This document shows positions 56,691 to 64,000 of a stretch of 64,000 bases of DNA, piece after piece. The stretch is taken from positions 1 through 64,000 of the forward strand of contig LLEY01000001.1 of the NCBI GenBank assembly GCA_001414485.1, written 5' to 3'. The notes beneath the pieces were generated by a model. That model was not told where the DNA came from. It did no database searches and saw nothing but the letters and a program-made list of their open reading frames with translations. A program made the translations under genes and the position numbers. Each line of letters begins with the position of its first letter. The first letter of the stretch is position 1. This stretch comes from Calycina herbarum (Eukaryota > Ascomycota > Leotiomycetes > Helotiales > Pezizellaceae).

Positions 56691-58487
56691 TCAAACCACA
56701 AGACCTTGTTTCCTCACAACAGGATACACATACCCACCATCCGAAAGCTCTTCCGTCGGCCCATACCACCTCACTACAACACGTCAATACCCCTTCAAAA
56801 AGTGTAAAAATAAGACTTACAATTAACAGTCATCTCCCCACCCCCAGCAGGCGCAGGCAACCAATTCCCCGTCCAATTCCCATTCCTCCCAGTCGGTTCT
56901 CTATCAGCCCTCTGAATCAAAATCTCAAATTCCTCATCCCGCCACTCGTCCGAGCCCTTCCCATAAACCTTCACACCATCCGAGTAAGTCAACTCACTCC
57001 GATCACCAAGCGAATACCTATCCAATCCATTAGGAATAAGATAGTTTGTACTATTATAAGCCGTTAAACTCCAAAAGCCCTTCACGGGTGGCTTTCTACT
57101 GAATGTGAGGATGTATGATTCATTAGCTCTCAAGCTCATCGCGCCGAGTGTTGAGCTGGGATCCTGGTATGTAGGGTATAAAGCTTGATCTTGTTTCAGC
57201 TGGAGATAGCCAAACCACGATATAAATGTCCGTGCCACAAATTCGTTGTGGAAATCTCCACTGAGGGAGGGGAGGAGGAGTGACCACCCGTTTTGAGAGA
57301 AGGGGTGGTTAGATGGTGTTTCTAGCAAAGTCCTGATGGAAGCGAAGATTTGGGTGGATATGAGGGTATAGTTCAATCCAGAGGGAGGGGTGTATTCTCC
57401 GCCTGTAATTCCCGCGTTTTTGAGTGCCTCCGTTACGATTTCGACATCCTCTTTTTGTTCTGGGGGATTGGAGTCGGTGACACTAGCGAGAAGTTGCAGA
57501 GTTTGAGTTATTTGAGAAACACTGAGTTCATATGGGAGAAGAAGTGCAGCCACTGATAGCGCGCCGTTTCCAAGTAATTCTGTTGTGAGAGGGGCTGCGA
57601 GTTTTTGTCGGGGATTAGTTCGGGTTTTGAATTGTGCTTGGAGGTTGTGTACTTCATCGAGGTCCGTTCCGTTGTTTTTGACCACGAGTCGGGCCATGAT
57701 ACTACCATAGATGGTCGGATATCTGATTATTCCTTTATATTTAGCATTCGGGCTGCTGTCTGTCTGAAATCCAGGTTCTTCGTCCTTACCCACGAATGTT
57801 AGGAGGTAGTCACCAGGTTGACTTTCGCCGACGAAACCGAGATTGGCGAAATTATCACCGTACCTATTAAAAATCAGTGTGTGAACAGCCAAAATCCCAA
57901 ATTATCTTCAAACTCACAGATCATAGAATGGTACAACATAAAACCGGTCGGCCGGGACTCCAGGCACAGTAACCACGACATCAGAACAAGAAAGATCGAT
58001 CGCTACTCTGGAATAGAGTGTATCAACATTTGGCCGGACGAGGACCTCGGAAGTTGCTGTGGCGGTGTGATTTTCATGCTGGAAGGTGTTGGTTCCCACT
58101 GCTCTGATTGTGGGTTCGAATGTTTGAACATATAGCCGTACTAGGGTCGAATGTCAGTGGTGGGTTGATAAGAGAAGTGGGCATTGCTAAATTGTTTAAA
58201 ATAGTCTAGAACAATTGTTTAAGAAGGTTTAGGAAAATTAAAAGTTTGGTTTGTTGATTCTCCGAAAGCTTCTGAGACAGCATTTATAATTGCGACAGGA
58301 AAGTTGTATAACAAGATAGAAGGGTACAGGAGAGCAATGACCGGGCGTCTTATGGAGGTCTTGAACGTACTGTCAAAGCAAAAGCTGTAGCATTGTCGGC
58401 TGGGTTTTGTGCGTTTATATCGACGGTACTTTGTGTATTTGCAAGGCGGAAAGCCAACGGTAGAAGAAAAATAGCAAGAAAATGCAT
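56691..58487 (-). CDS. secreted DUF1254/DUF1214 protein, 5' frame unresolved
   Basis: Core exons are 58140-57918, 57863-56821 and 56773-56691; the joins PFYDL|YGDNFANLGF and MTVN|LRWYGPTEE keep the frame. DUF1254 is shown by RPNVDTLYSRVAIDLSCSDV and FYVVPFYDLYGDNFANLGFV. DUF1214 is shown by LTFSRKPPVKGFWSLTAYNS and YSLGDRSELTYSDG, ending in RWYGPTEELSDG. An upstream exon (58487-58371) encodes a signal peptide (MHFLAIFLLPLAFRLANTQS) and ends ATAFALT at a good GTACGT donor. The next good acceptor (CTGAC...CCCTAG, 58141) gives TAC GGC TAT, the YGY expected at this point in DUF1254, but then the frame is off by one base relative to LYVQTFEPTIRAVGTNTFQH. So the gene either has a one-base deletion near 58132-58138, an unusual splice, or an assembly error. 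No catalytic function is established for the family. Confidence 0.75.
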
Positions 58488-59839
58488 TCTGAGTTGTGGA
58501 AAGATTGTAGTCAAAACCAAAATGGAAAGCAAAAACAGCACTCGAAGACAATTATATATACATATTCCCAAAATCTCATCCCTCCCTAGTTCAGGCTTCA
58601 ACAACTATTCAGCTGAATGAAGACTTTGGTGACGTATCAGCACCCTTCCGAAGTTCCCATTTCCTTCCGAGATCAACTCAACAACGCGTTGTAACAAGGT
58701 GCCTATAAAAGCAGAAAGTGCTTTGCCCCATCTTTTTCTTTCTAGCAGGGTGCGTATAGAAATCCTAGTATTAAGCCGAGCGACAATATATTCCCAAAAT
58801 AGTAATTGAAGAAGTTACACTCTCACATCAGCCGCTGATCAACGTTCAGGGGTGGCCTGATGCTAAGCGAACCTCAGTCGCATGATTATCATTCTTACAG
58901 TGGCTCGCGGTAGACATCAAAATCAGCAGTAAATAGCCAGTACAATTCAATATTACCTTAGATACTTTAAAACAATAACACATGCTTATTCTAAAACACC
59001 TGGGGTAATTAATAGTCCTACATTGTTTTAAGCGGTTTGGACAATTTACTTGGCTTTACCCTAGAAAGTTGGAACAATGAGGGCTATAGCCAGTATCCAT
59101 CGGGGTGCATTGAAATCTTATGCACCTATTCTAACTTGATGGCACTTCTTAATAATTTTTTCCAGCTGTCTCTGGTCGAGCTAAAGCAGGTGAACGCACG
59201 AAGTCAAAATTTCAAACTCCTCCAGACATCACGAGAAAGGAAACTCGCAAACCCCAGGAAATATGTCTACACCCCAGGGACACCCGCAATATACGACCAC
59301 ACATGCCACTAAGATCAAAAAACACACCATCCACAAGAAATCGTAAATTATACACACACACCCAGTCATTATATTTGTCTCCCCCCGTAGTTCTTTACTA
59401 CAAACACTAGACCATCACAAATCTCAACCTTTAAAAAAAAGTTATCTCCCATTCACTCCCATTCATTCCCATCCCATCCCAATATTGCTACCACACCAAA
59501 GTATTCCCATTCCCTCCATCCCAATTCCATTCCACTCCAGAACAAAACCCATACAAGACAAGAAACAAAAAACAAATTCAGGAACCAACGCCCGCCCATA
59601 TCCATGAACCCCCAACCTGGTCAGAAGATCGCATTCAATTACCAGGTATGCAAAGTTTATGTAAAAACGAAAACAACACATGATATTTCGCCCCCAAAAA
59701 AAACATTTTCGGTCTTGGTTTTTGAAGAAGAAAAAAAGGCAATTCGCTGGCTTGCTCGCTGGACAAAAAATCACAGAAAAAACAAGAGTAAGAAAAAGCA
59801 AATACAGAATTGGTATCGTGCCTGGAAAACGGTTTAACA
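58488..59839. other. intergenic region, no supported gene
   Basis: Contains the promoter of the DUF1254 gene and the 3' UTR of the AT-hook gene, which is rich in CATTCCCATTC-like imperfect repeats (about 59450-59540). ORFs of up to 126 codons are not supported. Confidence 0.45.
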
Positions 59840-62800
59840 TCATCGTCGACCCATTCCCCTCAACAAGCGTTCTCGCATATCATGCTCGCTATCAAAAGCA
59901 TTACTCATCCCACTACCGGCCCCTCCATACCCAGAATGAGCATGCGAATTAGTATGTGCAGAATTATTCGATCCCCTGGAGACACGCAAAAGGTCTTGGG
60001 CACTTTGGTCAAAAGCGCTGAGACCATTGTTGCTCGTACCGTACAAGCCAGCGCTGCTCACAGAAGATCGAGAATGTGCGCTTGAGTTCGTGTTCGTGCC
60101 CCCAAGTCCAACACTCAAACCTGCTTGTCCATACCCCCCAAGACTCGCTGTATTTCCACTACCACTATGACCAAGAGACTCGAGAGTTGGCAGATCAATG
60201 TAGGGGGCATCCGAGAATTGGCTGTATTGATTTTGAGTCTGAGTTTGCTGAGTGGATGGTGCTTGAACAAGTGATCTTGAAGAGGAGTAAGATGTCGGTT
60301 GTCCCATAGAATGTGTACTGGGGGTTCTGTATGGATTTTCAGCCTGTGTGAAAGAGGGAGATGCCTGTGCCAAGTTGTTTTGGTTTGTGGTACGATAATT
60401 GGATTCAGTTTGGGAGAAGGAGGGCGATGGCTGAGCTATGTGAGGGCTCGCAGTTCTGTATGCTTCGGCTTGCGAGAATTGAGGAGAAGATTGAGCCATG
60501 GAGTTTTGTGATATTCCACTTTGACCCAAGGCATGTGAATTAGAGCTTCTATAGGTATTATTGTTATTCAGTTGAGGAGAAACAGATTGAGTGCTGCCGT
60601 ACAATTGTGATGCTTGGTGGGAGGGGTATTGCTGGTTATAGGAAGCAGCACTTTGACTTCGCTGACCAAAATATGAGCCCGAGGGGGGCCTTGATGTGTT
60701 GTCTTGGGAAGTTTTCTGTTCGCTTCGTTGACTAGTTTGCTGGCTTCCTTGTTGGGATTTTTGGTGCTGCATTTGTTGCGATGCTACAGCTGCCGCCTGC
60801 TGTGGGGGAACTGACGAGGGCTTTGATTGCTGGCGTACGTGCTGTTGTTGCTTTTGTTGCGTTTGAGGCATGGTTGGAGTGTGGCTGCGACCATTTTGCT
60901 GCGACAAACTTGCAAACCTCTCATAGTGAGCCTCTAAGCCTTCCGCCGGAGGCCGAGATACGGGTACACTCTGCTGGGAAGAGGTAGGTTGGGACTGGGA
61001 GGATACGGCCTGGGAATCGGGAATAGTACCTGGTGGTATGGTTGGAGTAGCAGCACTGACCACAGAAGCAGTTTGAGTTCGGGATGGAGGCTCAACTGGC
61101 TTTGCGGCCGGTGCCTTGGGCTTTCGCTGACGCTGTCTTTTTGCGGGCGGGGGGATGGGAGTTTCAACTGAAGCCCATTGAATTGCATCCTTGGCCATGT
61201 TTGTCATATCATTAGCGGCTGCCAGTGAAGCACTGTTTGGCATTTTGTGAGTAATCTGGTGTTGTTGTACCTGCTTAGTCGGCTGAACTTGGGGTGTATA
61301 TTGTTGTTGGACTTGCTGTTCGTGTTGCTGCGCTTGTTGATATAGTTGATGCGGTTGTGGCGGTGGTTGCTCTTGTACCTGGGGTGAAATTTGTTGCTGA
61401 ACCTGTTGTTGAACCTGCTTGGCCTGCTGTTGTGGTTGGTTGTGGACCTGTGGGCTATTTTGTGAGGGATATCCCGAGGAAGCAGTACTGTTAGGGACTG
61501 TTTGAACCACCTTGGGCTTTGCAGGAGCTCGCTTTCTTTTTACCCCGCCCTCTGCTTGTGTCTTTTTAGGTGGCAAGATTGGAGAAGGTACAGACGCAGT
61601 GTTATTAGTAGACATGCCCATCGTACCATCAACACCCCTGAAAGCCTGTAGGACAGCACGTTCTTCCGGGCTTAGTTCATCTTCCATTGGAACCGCTGAT
61701 TGGCGACCGTGATTTTTTTGCGTGTTGTTTTGCCATGCCTGATTTGAATACTGAGGGACTTGGGCTGGTTTTGCTTGGGGGATTATTGCTGGGTGATAGC
61801 TGTTCTGGATCTGATTCTGATTCTGATTCTGGTCTTGCTGATCAGACTGCAAAGCGTCTATTGCCGCGCCAGCCAGATCCTGGGCCTGTAGCGCTTGGTG
61901 GGCATCTGATGTTTGCTGTTGTCCATCCTGAAATTGATCCATACCAGAACCTTCAGGCTGCCCATCTTTCCGCTTTTTATTTGTAGAGCCCTTTGGCCTT
62001 CCCCGTCCCTTTCTCTTCGAGGCACTGGCGGATGCATTATTATTTGAAGCTTCTGCTGATGGGGGTTGGGCAGGAGTGGATGGAGCCGGCTGTTGCTGCT
62101 GCTGCTGCTCAGGTTGTTTGATATGCTCAGTGGCACCATTGTTTAAAGCGCCCGTATCAGAAGCACTAGGAGCCTGAGGATTGACTTCAGCCAGATTTTG
62201 AGGTAGTCCCCACGCAGGGGCGGAAACTGCTGGTCCATACCCATATCCATTCATCGAATTTGGTTGCTCTGCTGAAGCTACCGGAGCACCACTTGATAGA
62301 GTCATTTGATGACCTTTGGACGCACGATTCTTCTTCTTTCCTCCTTCTGGCATCTTTATAATTTCTGGGCTTTTCGACGAAAGATCGGGAAAGATTTCGG
62401 CAAGCCACCCAATAAACAAGGCACCGGTTTCTCTTGTATTCGCGCTTTCTGGGAAAATGCCATCTTCTGGTGGAGGTGCCCCCGGAATCCCGCCAAAATA
62501 GGCCACTGCTTTGCATATCTGATCCACGACCGTAATTGGGTTGATACTTCGTAGTAACGTTAGGAGTCGCGCCTGTTCCATTTTCGTTTCGTCTGGGGCT
62601 AATGGTCTTGCCTGTCGTTTATCGTCTCTGGCGAAAGGGGATCCACGATTCGCGCCTCGGTTGGCTTCGTTCAAAGTGGCATCGAGTCCTCTTTTCTTTG
62701 GCGCAACATATTTCTCCTGCTGAGCTGCCTTAGCCCGTGACGCGGTATTCTCACTCGTTCTCCTGGCAGCGGCGTCACGCTCTGCGGCAGCATCTCTACC

Positions 62801-63118
62801 AACAGACTCGTTCTTCTTCGCTCCATTATTCTGGCCCATGGACATCACACCAAAGTTGCCTTGCTTCTGGTCCGTCTTGCCCTTCAACTTGCTGGGAACG
62901 GGGTTTCTTACTCGTCCATCTTTATTCGGTCCCAGGATCCCCTCGATAATCGATTGTGAAGACTGGTCGAGAATGCTGATTGGGCCATTTATGGCTGGTG
63001 TGGCATTGACACCATTGAGGAACTGGTCGATTTCGGGAGGGGCGCATCTCGCAGGTGGTGCCGAAGTGGTTGGGCGATCGGTATTCTGACCAGAGGGGGG
63101 ACGAGATGGTTGCGCCAT
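59840..63118 (-). CDS. glutamine-rich AT-hook protein, probable nuclear regulator (1092 residues)
   Basis: This is a single-exon gene with its ATG at 63118. The N-terminal ~290 residues contain the only segment that looks globular: LLTLLRSINPITVVDQICKA followed by VAYFGGIPG and FIGWLAEIFPDLSSKSPEII. A classical AT-hook (KRKGRGRPKGSTNKKRK) lies near residue 375 and binds the minor groove of AT-rich DNA in known proteins; a second basic patch, PPAKRQRQRKPKAP, follows near residue 650. The rest is long Gln-rich and Ser/Gln-rich tracts (VHNQPQQQAKQVQQQVQQQ-like) that are probably disordered activation or condensation regions. The C-terminus ends HDMRERLLRGMGRR. A role in transcription or chromatin is inferred from composition. 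No catalytic domain is present and I do not recognise an orthologue. Confidence 0.8.
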   Translation of the reverse strand: MAQPSRPPSGQNTDRPTTSAPPARCAPPEIDQFLNGVNATPAINGPISILDQSSQSIIEGILGPNKDGRVRNPVPSKLKGKTDQKQGNFGVMSMGQNNGAKKNESVGRDAAAERDAAARRTSENTASRAKAAQQEKYVAPKKRGLDATLNEANRGANRGSPFARDDKRQARPLAPDETKMEQARLLTLLRSINPITVVDQICKAVAYFGGIPGAPPPEDGIFPESANTRETGALFIGWLAEIFPDLSSKSPEIIKMPEGGKKKNRASKGHQMTLSSGAPVASAEQPNSMNGYGYGPAVSAPAWGLPQNLAEVNPQAPSASDTGALNNGATEHIKQPEQQQQQQPAPSTPAQPPSAEASNNNASASASKRKGRGRPKGSTNKKRKDGQPEGSGMDQFQDGQQQTSDAHQALQAQDLAGAAIDALQSDQQDQNQNQNQIQNSYHPAIIPQAKPAQVPQYSNQAWQNNTQKNHGRQSAVPMEDELSPEERAVLQAFRGVDGTMGMSTNNTASVPSPILPPKKTQAEGGVKRKRAPAKPKVVQTVPNSTASSGYPSQNSPQVHNQPQQQAKQVQQQVQQQISPQVQEQPPPQPHQLYQQAQQHEQQVQQQYTPQVQPTKQVQQHQITHKMPNSASLAAANDMTNMAKDAIQWASVETPIPPPAKRQRQRKPKAPAAKPVEPPSRTQTASVVSAATPTIPPGTIPDSQAVSSQSQPTSSQQSVPVSRPPAEGLEAHYERFASLSQQNGRSHTPTMPQTQQKQQQHVRQQSKPSSVPPQQAAAVASQQMQHQKSQQGSQQTSQRSEQKTSQDNTSRPPSGSYFGQRSQSAASYNQQYPSHQASQLYGSTQSVSPQLNNNNTYRSSNSHALGQSGISQNSMAQSSPQFSQAEAYRTASPHIAQPSPSFSQTESNYRTTNQNNLAQASPSFTQAENPYRTPSTHSMGQPTSYSSSRSLVQAPSTQQTQTQNQYSQFSDAPYIDLPTLESLGHSGSGNTASLGGYGQAGLSVGLGGTNTNSSAHSRSSVSSAGLYGTSNNGLSAFDQSAQDLLRVSRGSNNSAHTNSHAHSGYGGAGSGMSNAFDSEHDMRERLLRGMGRR

Positions 63119-64000
63119 CTCTCCAGTCTGCCCTTTGTCGGAGGTGAAGCTGAAGTTGATGGATCAGAGGAGATTGGGTTGATCATAGGTCGCGTTTGGT
63201 GATTTGGCGTGCTTGGGGAGAGGCAAAGCGCGTGCGTGAAGGGGTCACCACTAATTGCAAGTCGGAGATGGCGGGCAACGCATTGGGAGGAGGATATTAA
63301 AGAAATTGGCGTGCGCTCTGCCACCGCTGCAATGGAAATGGTGTCTTGGGGATTGTAGTTGGGATTCGCATCTTGCAGAGTGTTGTTCTGGGCTGTCGCA
63401 ACCACTAGCGCCAATCATCGGCTGAAATTCACTTCATAGCACTAGTGGTCTGTCTATTTATATTTCGGTTACACTAAATAAACTTATTACTTATGGGGAA
63501 GTTTTTCTTCAAAGTTGTATAGAGATCATAGAGATCATAAGAAACATCAGAAGGAATTGTAATATTTCTAACACAAGGCCGAAGTAGGTACTCGGTCTTG
63601 GTGGCTGAGGTCACAGTCTTTCAACCCCCCCCCCCCTGTCCGTCCCGCTCTACATAAGTTCTGAGTGTAACATGAACCACCTCCATTGTACGTGACAGTT
63701 CAGAACAATCAAACCAATTATCCAAAAGAGTCGGAAAAACACATCTCCACTCTCTTTAACTTCTTAGAAAGACCCTTTGGAACAGGAGAGGAAGATTGTA
63801 CTCTCAGAAGAAATCTCAAAACTCTTACATAAACTCAATTCTGCTTTTGCTACTACATGTCCCAGTATCTAAGATATGTAGACCAGTGACCAGCCCTTCC
63901 CCAGACTCCTACAAATACACAATAATCCACCCATCCCTCAATTTTCTTCCTGTGCAGCACGTTGTCTCACACTCCATAATTCATGAGTCCAACCCTTGGC
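63119..64000. other. upstream region of the AT-hook gene
   Basis: Holds the promoter and leader of the AT-hook gene. A C-rich homopolymer run (about 12 C) lies near 63626-63637. An open frame on the minus strand at 62989-63414 overlaps the gene start in another frame and is a shadow. No further gene is seen up to the window end. Confidence 0.45.

Noticed and set aside
58219..58551. minus-strand frame with a hydrophobic LLYPSILLYNFPVAIINAV segment
   Set aside because: It lies within the probable first intron of the DUF1254 gene and cannot be joined to either exon with usable splice sites.
62989..63414. 141-codon frame overlapping the AT-hook start
   Set aside because: It is the shadow of the AT-hook coding frame and its GC-rich leader.

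Overview
This window is nuclear DNA from a filamentous ascomycete. The evidence is short spliceosomal introns (about 45-160 nt, GTRNGT donors and CTAAC/CTGAC-like branch sites), a HET-domain gene, a fungal phytochrome histidine kinase, an Srs2-type helicase, and a 9.2-kb AT-rich block whose transposon relics are full of stop codons and TpA dinucleotides, as expected of repeat-induced point mutation (RIP). The copia family and general gene style suggest Pezizomycotina, probably Leotiomycetes; that placement is inference. I saw no tRNA, rRNA, CRISPR array or bacterial-type feature.

Layout. 1-9250: RIP-degraded repeat block. It holds a Ty1/copia relic (gag, integrase, reverse transcriptase and RNase H still readable, a clear 3' LTR, no recognisable 5' LTR), a 422-bp inverted-repeat element nested inside the copia pol region, a 1842-bp Fot1/pogo-like DNA transposon with a TA target duplication, and a ~105-bp direct repeat at both ends of the nest. 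The block ends abruptly at about 9250. 9251-50000: ordinary gene-bearing euchromatin with large gaps. It contains ethanolamine kinase, a possible 99-residue protein, a CCDC174-like protein, a fungal single-pass membrane protein, HMG-CoA synthase, Srs2-like UvrD helicase, two uncharacterised proteins, a secreted GH125 mannosidase, a phytochrome hybrid kinase, and a HET-domain protein transcribed divergently from the phytochrome.

49.8-58.5 kb looks like an accessory, decaying segment. It has a four-exon membrane-anchored ORFan, an ankyrin-repeat pseudogene with two in-frame stops, a secreted-protein gene with a frame break and a stop, a 708-bp terminal-inverted-repeat element inserted just after it, and a secreted DUF1254/DUF1214 gene whose signal-peptide exon and core exon are out of frame by one base. 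59.8-63.1 kb holds a long glutamine-rich AT-hook protein.

The genes do not form an obvious pathway or biosynthetic cluster. Housekeeping functions (phospholipid synthesis, sterol/isoprenoid synthesis, DNA repair, light sensing) sit beside self/non-self recognition and transposon-affected genes. I did not find a convincing new multi-gene system. The most useful items for follow-up are the nested element structure, the two non-autonomous inverted-repeat elements, the cluster of broken genes at 51-58 kb, and the newly assembled four-exon gene at 49829-50705. Exon boundaries were worked out by hand from splice signals and frame; none were checked with transcripts.
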